Below, in pieces: positions 33,588-45,673 of a stretch of DNA of 64,000 nucleotides. The notes below the pieces were generated by a model. The model was not told the origin of the DNA. It saw only the letters and a list, made by a program, of their open reading frames with translations, and ran no database searches. Source of the stretch: Symsagittifera roscoffensis (Eukaryota; Xenacoelomorpha; Acoela; Convolutidae); the NCBI RefSeq assembly GCF_963678635.1, contig NC_087062.1, positions 75,074,349 through 75,138,348 of the forward strand, given 5' to 3'. Position numbers and translations under genes: made by a program. Within the stretch, counting starts at the first letter, position 1. The number at the start of each line of letters is the position of its first letter.

Positions 33588-33599
33588 CGATCAATCTTA

Positions 33600-36300
33600 T
33601 TTGAATCCTGGTTTGAACTTTTCTTGAAAATTTAAGAAAGTAAGGCAGTCAACCATTTTGTTAGTCAATTAAACGCAGCTTCTTTTCTTATTTTTGCCAT
33701 TTAACAGCAATACGAGCATTTTTGATCAGTTATTACCTAATAATTTTATGAACATTTTGGCCCTCTACATGACCGCCAACATAAGTGTTTTTGTAGAGTA
33801 CTTTTTTTCTGATTCATGTTCTCTTTCCGTGCCTCTTGTTACCTCTAGTAAATAGTTGATTATCACATTCTTGAGAAAACATGGAAAAATTATAATTCAA
33901 AATTTATAGGAATTCCGCAGCTGTTGTTTTGATCATGTAAAACGCTGTAACCTTTTGAACCGATATGTTCCGAATTTCATTTAAGAAATTGTATTATAAT
34001 CTGGTACGTAGGCTATGTGGTAGTTGGCCCGACGCATATTTATGGAGCTTTTCAGAAAAAATATACCTTTAAATTTTTTTTGCCGATTAATTGTCCAACG
34101 GTATCCATTAGTTCTTATATTTTCAGCATTTAGTGTTTTTTGTAGAAATGATTGTTCAATTCTCTTGATTCAAGCGCTTGTCTTACCGATTCTTAGTCAG
34201 TAACCGTAACGTTAATCGGCGATATGAATTATCTATTCAAGCAGTCTTCCAATTTTTTGATGTGCGTTTGCTTCAAGAGTTTTTTCTTCTCTTTATCGAC
34301 ATTTTCTTGCAGTGCTGTGTAGGGATTTGTTTTTGCGAAACTGAAACATGCTGTCGTATAAACTAAACAGTATTGCCTCATTATCAAACTTCCGAGATAG
34401 GCAATCATCTAATGCTATATTTGCCTCTGGTTTGTGTTTTTGATAAACCATCTTGTTGGTCGACTATTAAACTCCTGTTTTTAAATATTTTTTTTTCAAA
34501 CGGTTAGCCAAAATTCTTAGCCCAATATTCTTAGCCCAAAAAATAGAGCTCCTATACGGCTGCTCACCTTTTGAGGTCATTATTATAGTACTTGTTTTTT
34601 TTTGTGTCAATGAGATACAGCGAAGCAAGGGGTTTTGACCTTCAACCTTCAGTGCCGAGCAGTTCTTAAACGTCATCGAGGCCTTCATGATTTGTGTCTT
34701 CCACTTTTGTGATATCTTTGCATCAGGTCAGAATTAAGATTTCTGTTTTATTGGCTTTTTATCATTTTAGGTTTTCAGAAGCTGTTTGGTACTCTGATGA
34801 CCAGTGATATTCAATATCCTAATGAGCCAGAGTCCTAGCGGTGCCAAGGTTGTGGCGGGAAAACTTTTGTGAAGACTGTGTATTGATCCTGCAGTTCATT
34901 TGCGTTGGGAAAATGTGCGATGCGATTTTAGGGACTCAGTGGATTCCGTTTTTTAGGTTAGTGGCGTTAGAACTGTTGTAAGTGATCTATTATTAAACCA
35001 TTCCTTTTTTCTGCTTCCACAAGTATTGGCCTTCAATATTTGTTATGTTAAATATTGTTAAGGCAGTTATGTCAAAAATTGTTTTCAGCTTCAATGAAAA
35101 GTTTTTTTCCTGAGCTTTTGAAGTATTTTCTCAAAAGTATATATACTTTAATTTCAACTTTTTGTAACGACTCAGACTTTTGTAACAACTCAACTTGAAT
35201 ATATCGACCCAGGCAGTAATGTTAAATCGACTCAGTCATCTACTCAGACATCGAAACATGTATATCGATCGACTCAGGCATCGACTCGGGCATTGTTAAG
35301 AGCACGTAAGACCCCCTAGTTTGAACCTCCTAGTTCCAATTGAATAATTCTATATAATGACAAATTTTATTGGGTAATTGGCCGCACGCTATTCTAAGGT
35401 CCGTCATGGAAAACTAAAGCTCCGCCGATTTTCTTTGCTAATTGTTTTTCCAACCGTATCTATTAGTTCTTATATATTAAGCATTTGGTTTTTTCTCTTG
35501 TAGAATTCTTTTTTTTTCAGTTCTTCTGATTCAAATGCTAGTTTTTTATTAGCGTTTTCACAATCTGTGATACAAAATAGATATCGGAGCTATTTTCTAT
35601 TTTTTCGATGTGCCCTTTCTTCAAAAGCTTACCTATCACGTTGTCGACAATTTTGCAGTGTTTTTGGACCTCGCCTACCTTTTTTTCTGTCACTCTGGGG
35701 TCGTTTGTGATTCATTATTTTTTCACCGGATGGACACTACAGCAGCTTTCCGGTGCTCTTTGGGTTGACTGTAGACATCAAGTCGCGGCCGATTACAGAT
35801 GGTGGTTTCCTTCTGTTAGTTCCGGTAATCTCTGAAATCTTTTTCTTCTGGCATTATCAGATTCATTTTTACGCATGCGTAGCCTAAAATCTTTTTTAAA
35901 TTCTGTGTTTGAGAAAATTGATATCGAGGAACCACTTTAATCACTCTTTTCACCAACAGTTTGAAACGCTGTTGGTCGCAGTTTTAGCATCTTTGGCCGT
36001 ATTTGCTGCACCTCGGTTTCAATCTCTCCCTTGGTACGGTCTTCGTGTCCAATGGTGGCTATTTAGTTATCCTCCTCTGATCGCTCCTACTGGTTCCTTT
36101 TTTCTAATATCCGCACCCTAACCCTACTGATCCCACCGGTCGCAGACACCTAGTCTCTTGCGTTTTTATCTCCTCGCTAGTAGGATTAGGCGGTTTCGTA
36201 GATCTTCGGGCGTATTTTTGGACCTGAATACCCCGTTTTGTGACTCCTGATTACTCATGCTGACTACAAATATGACGTCGCGATTCCCGATCTCCAAGAT
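33600..36300 (-). pseudogene. Decayed Ty3-like pol fragments
   Basis: Two stretches read on the minus strand as the segment that precedes RT in Ty3-like pol: ALQENVDKEKKKLLKQTHIK (around 34300) and KIVDNVIGKLLKKGHIEK (around 35640). The DNA around them is also repeated: CCAACGGTATCCATTAGTTC at 34097 and CCAACCGTATCTATTAGTTC at 35451, each followed by similar AT-rich text. This suggests two old copies of the same piece. Nothing intact remains and no LTRs were identified. Confidence 0.4.
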
Positions 36301-36776
36301 CGCATTTTACCGCTAAGCCGCTGAGTACCTAATGCAACGGAGTAAGTTCCTTACCAAGGTAATTTTTTGCCATTTGGTGTCATACCATTTGGTGCAATAC
36401 CCGATTGCATTTTCCAAGATTTTCTTCGAAAACATCTTAAAAGCATTTGCAGGATTCCTACCAATGATCAAATACAAGAACTTTTTTTTACAAAACTTAG
36501 AAGCTCTAAATAGAGACAGCTGGCCAAAAAATGCCAATAGAGCATCAGGCAGATTCGATTACGAACTTGAACTAACCTAAGTGTATTAAAGTACTAGAAA
36601 TTTTAAACATAATACCTGAACCCTTTATAAAACACGTCCAAAAATATATGACACGGTTCGTCAAAATTAATTTGTATGGTCTTCAAAATTATCGAGCCGC
36701 TTATTACGTATATTTATGAAATTTATTGAAGAAAAAAACAATGTTTTCTTTCGGAGTTTCTTGTTCAAAACGCATA

Positions 36777-37170
36777 TGGAACCTGATCTAAACTACATAC
36801 TATGATTGGATAAATTGGATATTTTACCACTGTAAAGTATTTAATATTAACCAATCATAATCCATCTAACTAACAACCCACTTATTTGTAAGTGCTGAAA
36901 TTACTTGTAATTTCAGCACCAGAGAGATTTGAATTTAACTTAGAAATTAGTTGCCTCTCCAAGAGAACTTCAGCAGCCGCAACAAACCAGTATACCCTAG
37001 ATCTATTGAGCCTAGCAGAGACTAGTTAAACACCCTGAGACTAGAAAGTATATGAGTAAGATTAGGATCGGTATTAGACTAAAAAGTTGCACGAATCTAT
37101 CCGGCCGAAAATAAGATAGCGTGACGAGCAGACGGTGTACCCTATCCAAAATTACTCTATGAGTTAACCA
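36777..37170 (+). repeat. 5' LTR of element C
   Basis: Starts TGGAACCTGATC and ends GAGTTAACCA. It differs from the 3' LTR at only a handful of positions, so the insertion is fairly young. Confidence 0.85.
36892..36919. repeat. Perfect 13-bp hairpin in the LTR
   Basis: GTGCTGAAATTAC, two bases (TT), then GTAATTTCAGCAC. The same structure occurs unchanged in the 3' LTR at 45394-45421. Confidence 0.9.
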
Positions 37171-37416
37171 CATCAGTCTTATTTCAGGAGTGAAATCAGA
37201 TCTGAAGTTGAACAAAAATCAAAACCTAAGTAAAAGCAACAATTAAATTTTGTAACAATTAGTATTAAATTTTATCTCGCAAAAGATGAAACATCACCCC
37301 GACTAGAATGCAAATATGCAGTAAAAACTGACATTGATCAATCACAAAGAAATAATCTAGAATTTTGTCCACTTTACTTAGATTGCCAAAATAATCACTA
37401 CGAAGTTGATCTACAA

Positions 37417-38187
37417 GGAACATCAACTTTCAAACCAATTCCATACTCACAATGGATAAAAAATAACACCAAACAAAAAAGAATAAAACACCACCCGATT
37501 AAAAAAGACTTTTTTCCATTAATTGAAAAAGAAAATTTAACTGATAAAATAAATATATCAGGACCACAAACAAATGATTCAAAATACACAATAAATCAAG
37601 TTTTTGACCTCCATGACCCACTTGACACAATTCCTCTATCAAAACTAGAAATTGACAATTTTTTTCTCCCTCCAACAGATAAAAGTACACTTGAACTCTT
37701 AAAACAATATCAAAATCTCGACCCAGTAATTAGACAATTAAACTCATGGCACAAATACATAACTAAGCCCGTAAAAGCAGATACCACAATTTTAGGAAAT
37801 AAAACACTCCTCCGATATTTCCGAAAATTTATTAACACAACAATTAATGAAAATACAGATCTTCTAGAATATCAATTAAATGATTCTACAGTTCCCTGTC
37901 TCCCTTTGAGTATGATATTAATAGCTTTTAACATCTCACATACACAAAATACTAAAGGACACTCTGGATCAGAGAAAACATATTCAAACTTTACACAAAA
38001 TTTTTATTTCCCAAATGCACCAATTTGGATAAAAGTATTATGCAATGATTGTATAATATGTCAACTAAATAAACCTTACCCAAATCAAAAACAAATAGCA
38101 CAAAAACAAGATTTTAAGGGACAAAGTTTATATTTTAACCACCGTATTTCATTCGATACAAAAGGACCAATTTCACCATCCTCTGAA
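37417..38187 (+). repeat. Element C pol repeat, unit 1 (771 bp)
   Basis: The unit starts GGAACATCAACTTTC. It encodes a linker, then HTQNTKGHSGSEKT and CNDCIIC (the HHCC zinc domain of integrase), then FNHRISFDTKGPI, which carries the first catalytic Asp. It reads in one open frame that begins upstream at about 37250 and stops at 38256, just inside unit 2. It differs from units 2 and 3 by one extra A (at about 37460) and a few substitutions. Confidence 0.9.
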
Positions 38188-38957
38188 GGAACATCAACTT
38201 TCAAACCAATTCCATACTCACAATGGATAAAAATAACACCAAACAAAAAAAAATAAAACACCACCCGATTAAAAAAGACTTTTTTCCATTAATTGAAAAA
38301 GAAAATTTAACTGATAAAATAAATATATCAGGACCACAAACAAATGATTCAAAATACACAATAAATCAAGTTTTTGACATCCATGACCCACTTGACACAA
38401 TTCCTCTATCAAAACTAGAAATTGACAATTTTTTTCTCCCTCCAACAGATAAAAGTACACTTGAACTCTTAAAACAATATCAAAATCTCGACCCAGTAAT
38501 TAGACAATTAAACTCATGGCACAAATACATAACTAAGCCCGTAAAAGCAGATACCACAATTTTAGGAAATAAAACACTCCTCCGATATTTCCGAAAATTT
38601 ATTAACACAACAATTAATGAAAATACAGATCTTCTAGAATATCAATTAAATGATTCTACAGTTCCCTGTCTCCCTTTGAGTATGATATTAATAGCTTTTA
38701 ACATCTCACATACACAAAATACTAAAGGACACTCTGGATCAGAGAAAACATATTCAAACTTTACACAAAATTTTTATTTCCCAAATGCACCAATTTGGAT
38801 AAAAGTATTATGCAATGATTGTATAATATGTCAACTAAATAAACCTTACCCAAATCAAAAACAAATAGCACAAAAACAAGATTTTAAGGGACAAAGTTTA
38901 TATTTTAACCACCGTATTTCATTCGATACAAAAGGACCAATTTCACCATCCTCTGAA
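38188..38957 (+). repeat. Element C pol repeat, unit 2 (770 bp)
   Basis: Nearly identical to unit 1. One missing A in ATGGATAAAAATAACACC shifts the frame, so the reading from unit 1 stops here. A new frame, starting at the ATG at 38223, runs to 39026 in unit 3. Confidence 0.9.
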
Positions 38958-39728
38958 GGAACATCAACTTTCAAACCAATTCCATACTCACAATGGATAA
39001 AAATAACACCAAACAAAAAAAAATAAAACACCACCCGATTAAAAAAGACTTTTTTCCATTAATTGAAAAAGAAAATTTAACTGATAAAATAAATATATCA
39101 GGACCACAAACAAATGATTCAAAATACACAATAAATCAAGTTTTTGACATCCATGACCCACTTGACACAATTCCTCTATCAAAACTAGAAATTGACAATT
39201 TTTTTCTCCCTCCAACAGATAAAAGTACACTTGAACTCTTAAAACAATATCAAAATCTCGACCCAGTAATTAGACAATTAAACTCATGGCACAAATACAT
39301 AACTAAGCCCGTAAAAGCAGATACCACAATTTTAGGAAATAAAACACTCCTCCGATATTTCCGAAAATTTATTAACACAACAATTAATGAAAATACAGAT
39401 CTTCTAGAATATCAATTAAATGATTCTACAGTTCCCTGTCTCCCTTTGAGTATGATATTAATAGCTTTTAACATCTCACATACACAAAATACTAAAGGAC
39501 ACTCTGGATCAGAGAAAACATATTCAAACTTTACACAAAATTTTTTATTTCCCAAATGCACCAATTTGGATAAAAGTATTATGCAATGATTGTATAATAT
39601 TTCAACTAAATAAACCTTACCCAAATCAAAAACAAATAGCACAAAAACAAGATTTTAAGGGACAAAGTTTATATTTTAACCACCGTATTTCATTCGATAC
39701 AAAAGAACCAATTTCACCATCCTCTGAA
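38958..39728 (+). repeat. Element C pol repeat, unit 3 (771 bp)
   Basis: Nearly identical to unit 2. An added T in the run before the ATTTCCC segment (about 39541-39547) shifts the frame and ends the reading at 39589. The unit ends at GAAGGAA, after which the sequence continues into the rest of integrase. The junction shares the word AAGGAA with the start of unit 1. Confidence 0.9.
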
Positions 39729-40231
39729 GGAAACTCCTACATTATGGTAATTGTTGATGCATTAACACATTATATAGCACTCAACCCAGTACCACATTGT
39801 AATGCTTATTATGCTTACACGACACTTTATGAACACTGGATAGCTACATTCGGATTACCCGAAATCTTAATACAGACAACGGTACAGAATTCATAAATAA
39901 TGAAATCATCACACTATGCCACTTATATAACATCAAACATAAACCACGTACATCTCATGCACCTTGGACAAACGGTTTAGTCGAAGGTATGAACCGTTCA
40001 CTACAAGAATATCTCAGATGTATCATAAATGGATATGATACAAAATACACAGAATGGTCAGCAGATGTAAAATTATTTCCCTTAGCATATAATTCACAAA
40101 TCACGACAACTCTAGAAATGTCACCATACGAAATGGTTTTTAATCAAAAGCCGCGTAAACCAATTATGTTTACAGCAAATTCTCATAAAAATGCACAAGG
40201 TTATTGCCAACCAAATAAAGACGCACGGTGA
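39729..40231 (+). pseudogene. Element C integrase catalytic core, frameshifted
   Basis: IMVIVDALTHYIAL and HWIATFGLPEIL are followed, after a one-base frame change near 39870, by TDNGTEF, which supplies the second catalytic Asp. GLVEGMNRSLQEYL then carries the catalytic Glu, and the frame 39989-40231 runs to PFEMVFN-like SPYEMVFNQKPRKP. The order matches the DDE integrase core of Ty3-like elements that inserts cDNA into the genome. The shift at 39870 and the one in unit 3 inactivate this copy. Confidence 0.8.
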
Positions 40232-40802
40232 AGATCGTTTTCATCACCCACAAATTCTTAAATTAGTCTCCAGCACACACACCGAATGGATTTTAAATAG
40301 AGATAAAAAACACAATGAAATTTACCAAAAAGTAACAAAGAAATTGTTACAAAGACAAAATATTAACGAACAAATAAATTCACGCTTTACACCAACCACA
40401 GATTTAAAAATTGGAACATTTGTCTTAATACCTAACTTTAATACACAAAAAGGAATCTCTAAAAAACTACAACCCCTTCGCAAAGGACCATACCAAATAA
40501 CTGGCAAACCCACTGACGTAACGTATAAACTCACCGATTCAAATCAAAAAGAAATTGTTCAACATCGGAACAATCTATTGCCTTACTACCCAAAAGAGTA
40601 CGCACTACGCGAATTAACTCAATTATATTCTTTCACAGGTTTGAACGTTATTCAAAATCATCCACATACGGAAAAAGAAATAGATGAACAACACAACAGT
40701 CATCATGAAAAACAAAATACAAAACCAACTACAACTCAAAAAAAACAAAAAAAAAGCCAGATCAAAAAATACCTCAAAAAGAAAGAAAAATGGGGAAAAT
40801 GA
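40191..40802 (+). CDS. Element C integrase C-terminal module
   Basis: This open frame of 203 codons overlaps the end of the core frame in another phase. It contains FVLIPNFN, LRKGPYQITGKP (the GPY/F module) and VQHRNNLLPYYP, found at the integrase C-terminus of many Ty3-like elements where it helps target and bind DNA. The last 50 residues are Lys/Gln/Thr-rich. No chromodomain is visible. The first residues before DRFHHPQIL may not belong to the natural frame. Confidence 0.7.
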   Translation: MHKVIANQIKTHGEDRFHHPQILKLVSSTHTEWILNRDKKHNEIYQKVTKKLLQRQNINEQINSRFTPTTDLKIGTFVLIPNFNTQKGISKKLQPLRKGPYQITGKPTDVTYKLTDSNQKEIVQHRNNLLPYYPKEYALRELTQLYSFTGLNVIQNHPHTEKEIDEQHNSHHEKQNTKPTTTQKKQKKSQIKKYLKKKEKWGK

Positions 40803-41782
40803 TAGAAAAAATTCTACCACAAGAACAAATAGAGAAATCAGAACATAGGGAATTATCGCGACTTAGAAATCAACCACGTAAAAACTACAAAACATTCATC
40901 CCACAATCTAAAATATTAAAGAAAGTTGAATTTCAAAAACAACTTTAACTTTAAAATTAATAATCCTTGCACCTCTGGATCATATTGAACTTTCATTTTT
41001 CAAAATAAAATGCTGACAAAACACACAACAATTCTAGTTCAGATTCAGCCAATAGGATTCATTCAATCCGTCACCTTCTATAACTATAACACCAACCTAT
41101 TAGACGAAAGATATTAAACTCCAGGCATATCTATAACTATAACTTTACAACCTCAAGGTCAAAATTAAGCAAACCACTCAAACTTGACAACTAAAATAAA
41201 TACCATCATAATATCATAACCCTCCCTTATCTAATAACGCAAAGATCAACAATATTTTCCCAACTTAGACCTCAAAAACCCTCCAACCAAAAATGGTAAA
41301 TTAGCCTGTAGTAAAAATACGACCGTATTCATTTGGCCTAAAGTACAAAAATCTCAAAAATACCCCAGATCACCTGACAAATAAAAATAAAGCAAAGAGG
41401 ACCTCCCAAACACCATAAAATTAGCCCCCAACAACTTTTCACAAAACTCAACCCACTTGTCAAAAAATCAATAATTAACTCGACCACACTTGAAAATCGC
41501 CCCAAACAACAAAAAATATTCGACCAAGGAATCATTTCTTAAATGCTCTTCTCTCGATCAGTCAATATCTTTAAAAATACAATTTTCAACATTTTAATAA
41601 ACTTTTTCATAATACTTAAACTTTTATTCATATTTCTATTTGATACCTTTGAAGCTTTTATAATAATTTTAATCATTTTTTGCAATATTTTTTAAATTTT
41701 CTACTCCCCATTTGAAATATATCTCCAACTTTCCCAAATCATTGACCATATTCACAGGTACGATAACCCAAAGTTTATTTAA
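40803..41782 (+). other. Element C, non-coding stretch
   Basis: This AT-rich sequence lies after the integrase stop with scattered stops in all frames. No repeat or gene was recognised. Confidence 0.4.
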
Positions 41783-41971
41783 ATGATACGAACAATTTTT
41801 AGTAGAACAGATATTTTTTTACTATCTGTAATTTTTATAACATTTTTATCATCCCTAATATTGACAATGTGCAAATGTATAAAAAAGGCAATAATCACAT
41901 TCGTTTTAGCAACAATCCTTTTAATTCTTTTCCTTGAAGAATACTACAATAAACATAAATTTTTTCACTAG
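41783..41971 (+). CDS. Element C small membrane peptide frame
   Basis: A 62-codon frame encodes two hydrophobic stretches (IFLLSVIFITFLSSLILTM and AIITFVLATILLILFL) separated by a short basic loop CKCIKK. Its position downstream of integrase is where some Ty3-like elements carry a third gene. It has none of the length, cysteine pattern or cleavage site of an envelope protein, so no role is assigned. AT-rich DNA easily gives hydrophobic codons, so it may be fortuitous. Confidence 0.35.
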   Translation: MIRTIFSRTDIFLLSVIFITFLSSLILTMCKCIKKAIITFVLATILLILFLEEYYNKHKFFH

Positions 41972-43131
41972 AAAAAACCAATCAAAATACTTTCAAAAAT
42001 TGCTAACCAACAATCACAAAATCAGTCTTCACCGACATCATCCCAAGAAAACCCGACAATACCTACAACTACCCAAAACCCCCAAACATCCACACGAATT
42101 TCTTTCCAAAACAACCCAAATTTTCGACCAAATATATCACAAAGACCCATACAGCACATAATGACACATCATTCACAAGATGATAATACATACGAACAAA
42201 TAATAGAACAACCCCATACCACCGCTTTTCAGTCTCAGAATAATCATTTTTTTAGCCCACGATGAGCCGACAACTTGAATTACTACACCGCTCAAATTCC
42301 CACCCAACCAACCTCCAAACTCCAATCCCAATAATCCCACTTTTTGCTTTCCCACCACCCGATTTTCCAATTATTAATATATCGTCAAGCACGAATTCAG
42401 ATACTAACTCAGATATTTCAGTCTTATACTCTATCTCACAACTTAATAACCCTAATATGGAAACCCCTGACGAATTTTCAGACTCCGAACTATCTCCATC
42501 CAATAATTTTCAAACAAACTCCTCAGTTTTTTCAAAACCCCCTTTTCAACCAATCCCACCAAATAGTTCACTCCCATCCGTTTCCACTCCTTCTTATGCT
42601 TCGTAATCAACCCCAACCTACTCTCCACTTCATTCCGACCGATCATCTAATAATTCTCCAGATACCCCCCAAACTTCCCAGGAACTCGATAATTTTATCA
42701 CCCTACAACAACAGTTAATACACCCTAACACCCTCACCATACATCAACTTTCATCCACAATAGAATCCTCAAACCCACCTACTCCTACACCCTCCTCAGC
42801 TTACACTGCATCATTAGCACAATCATCCACATCCACCGAAACATCTAATAGCACTAACCGAGCTTATCGCACTTTCAAAAGAAAATTCCCGAACCATCCA
42901 TTCCCGACCAAACCAGGAACAGCCTGCGAATATATTAATCACCCACAACACACCGACACGAAAGATTTTCTAGCAATCACCTTACCCTCATTTCCACAAT
43001 ATACATTAAATACACCTAACGACACTAACGACACACGTAGTTTTGTAGGTGAACATGTTTTAATGCCCACACTTCATTGGACAGCATATTATCATTTTAC
43101 CTGCCACTATCTAGTACTCATGACGACATAG
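41972..43131 (+). pseudogene. Element C third coding region, Ser/Thr/Pro/Gln-rich
   Basis: From about 41970 one frame reads an Asn/Gln/Pro-rich segment to a stop just before the ATG at 42262. A 114-codon frame then runs to 42606. After its single stop the same phase stays open to the TAG at 43129-43131, which includes a basic patch (RAYRTFKRKFPNHPF) and HWTAYYHFTCHYL. The codon bias and the length of nearly uninterrupted frame suggest a once-coding gene. I recognise no family; gag displaced to the 3' end or an accessory protein are both possible. Confidence 0.4.
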
Positions 43132-43214
43132 AAAAGAATAAAAATATGTTATATAGACTCACCGCAACACTAACACCTAGACAATTTACTTATGTAGGAT
43201 ATAAAAAAATTACT

Positions 43215-43530
43215 AAAAACATTCACTGCACCCCGAGCTAACGAATTTACAATAGAATATTACGACCATAACATCATCCGAACTAATCAAGACCATTTTT
43301 TAGATGACGATCGCTTCGCTAACCCACAACTAACAGAAAAATTTTTCATCAAAACGTCATATGTATTCACACTTAATATTTTTGATAGAAAATATGATCA
43401 CATCATTTCTGAAGCACTAAATGATATTCAAGCTTACGAAAGTTTCAAAGACAAATTTCAGTTATTTTCACTAACCTTTCACTTCCTTGCACCAAATGAA
43501 CGCGTTTGCACTGTTCACACGATATTATAA
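43215..43530 (+). pseudogene. Element C third region, distal open segment
   Basis: The reading is open for about 100 codons and contains ANEFTIEYYDHNIIRTNQDH, FLDDDRF and FDRKYDHIISEALNDIQAY. It is charged and aromatic and looks like a folded domain. It probably continued from the region before 43131 through a frame change. Not recognised. Confidence 0.4.
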
Positions 43531-45278
43531 TACGCACTAAACAGACTCATACATATACATACTTTGGCCACTGCTCCAAACTAAAAACATCATTCGCATA
43601 CTAGCCAAATTACTAACAACATCAGATATGATACACGACATCTTCCCCCACGGCTTTTTCCCAGACGATTAACAGGTAAGTATAATTTAAAATACTTTCA
43701 GCTAATAAATTTAAATTAGTACTAACCATTCTTTATTCATGTTTCATTTACATTTCTAGTCTTCATACCACGATCATCTGCAAAAACAGAAAAGATAAAT
43801 AAAAATACAATTTTGTTAAATTCTCCTAAATCTCATTAATATCTTACACAAAATAATATCATAAAATTCATACCAAATGTAGTAAATTAATTTATAATTT
43901 ATTTTCCCATGAAGCAGTAAAATTAAATACGATGAAAGTTTATAACTTTAAAATTTCCCCCAAAAACGCAGTAAAAATTGAAATTCTATGTAATAAATTG
44001 ATAAAATGAAAATGCAGGACTAACCTTTTGATATTTTCATTCAATCGCACAGGAATTGTATCCAAAATCGCACAGCTCGCCCACGAAGAATTGTTTAAAT
44101 AATGATTTTAAGTTTCAAGTTTTCACACTCAACAACCCTTACACACGATAACAAGTTTCAAACTTTCCTTTAACCCGGTTGGAAAGGAATTATATACTAA
44201 ACCAAACTAACCAACGCAGCCTACTAAACACCACAAAGCATAAAATAACAGCATGACTAAGAAAAGAAAACCAACGGTACCCAACTCGGATTAACCCAGT
44301 TTAAAACTGGATAATTTATTCTTTTGAAGACTATTATAAAGTCTAAGAAAGAAATAATAAAACACAAAAAAGTCGCAAGACAAACCCATACCAAAAACTA
44401 TTTGATTTTTGAAAAAAGGACACAACCAAAGTAACATAAGAAAGACCAACATAAACTCAACATAAAACGTTATCACATAACAGGACTTCTCAAAGAAACA
44501 GCACGAAATCATACTCCCACTTCTGGCCTTACCCACCAGAGAGGACGTCCTGAGCATGTTCTATAGCCGGCCTAACCCACCGCGCTACATCCACGCTTTG
44601 TGACCACACTTCTATTTTTAATAAGAGGTACTCAAGGGTGAGTAACTCTTCAAAATAACCGAACTAAAACAAAATGCTTTTGTGAAAACAACTAACTAAA
44701 TTCATGATTAAAAAACCGAACTAATATAATTTTATAAGATGTAAATCATACCTTGCAGTATATAGATCAAACCACAACAACAAAGACGAACATCCAAAGA
44801 CAAAATGATCCCATCACACTCGAACAAAGAATGGCTAATCACAACCGATATGCCGTCCAGAATCACAGATCAAAGGATTTAGAGTACGACTTGACTTCGC
44901 AGAAAAGGACTTCATTGAACTAGACCAATGACCACCTCGATGTTCAAGTATACGTGCAGATCCGAGTTACGAGGCATCCCTTCCACACACGATCTCCACG
45001 CCCTTCCCAGACGAGGTTGAACACAAAACAAGTTCTCTACATAATACAGAAAAACCCGTCATAGCAAACCATTTTGAAATCAGATTGAGTTTTATTGGGG
45101 ATCACAGTCGTTGTCATAAGACGACACAACGATTGATGTCCCTAACTCCAGCGTCCTGGAACTTCTTTAACAAGAGGAACCGGACAAGAATATGATGTTC
45201 GCCAAATACCAACGTTCATCATCCATCCTTTGAATTGCAGAAAGATAATTCTAAAAAACTCTGTAAAACCCGGATGGG
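43531..45278 (+). other. Element C 3' non-coding region
   Basis: No coding frame is convincing. The stretch runs up to the 3' LTR, where CGGATGGG is the only purine-rich tract beside the LTR start. Confidence 0.4.
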
Positions 45279-45673
45279 TGGAACCTGATCTAAACTACAT
45301 TTTATGATTGGATAAATTGGATATTTTACCACTGTAAAGTATTTAATATTAACCAATCATAATCCATCTAACTAACAACCCACTTATTTGTAAGTGCTGA
45401 AATTACTTGTAATTTCAGCACCAGAGAGATTTGAATTTAACTTAGAAATTAGTTGCCTCTCCAAGAGAACTTCAGCAGCCGCAATAAACCAGTATACCCT
45501 AGATCTATTGAGCCTAGCAGAGACTAGTTAAACACCCTGAGACTAGAAAGTATAAGAGTAAGATTAGGATCGGTATTAGACTAAGAAGTTGCACGAATCT
45601 ATCCGGCCGAAAATAAGATAGCGTGACGAGCAGACGGTGTACCCTATCCGAAATTACTCTATGAGTTAACCAC
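45279..45673 (+). repeat. 3' LTR of element C
   Basis: Matches the 5' LTR at 36777-37170 almost base for base, including the 28-base hairpin at 45394-45421. It diverges from it right after TTAACCA. Confidence 0.85.

Larger units (their letters stand above)
36777..45673 (+). mobile_element. Element C: Ty3-like LTR element with tripled pol segment
   Basis: Near-identical LTRs at 36777-37170 and 45279-45673 bound the element. Inside are a short leader and three head-to-tail copies of a 770/771-bp segment holding the RNase H-integrase linker and the integrase zinc domain. The integrase core, an integrase C-terminus with GPY motif, a two-helix membrane peptide and a long Ser/Thr/Pro-rich coding stretch of unknown nature follow. 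The gag, protease and RT are not recognisable, so this copy is internally deleted. The flanks (GCATA, CCTCG) give no target duplication. Confidence 0.8.

Noticed and set aside
36255-36335. tRNA-like sequence on the minus strand (GGCTTAGCGGTAAAATGCGATC)
   Set aside because: Only a D-arm-like part fits; no TTC arm of the right form or acceptor stem.
37417-39728. CRISPR-like or satellite array
   Set aside because: The 770/771-bp units are coding pieces of an integrase inside an LTR element.
41783-41971. Envelope protein for element C
   Set aside because: Too short, with no surface domain, cysteine pattern or cleavage site.
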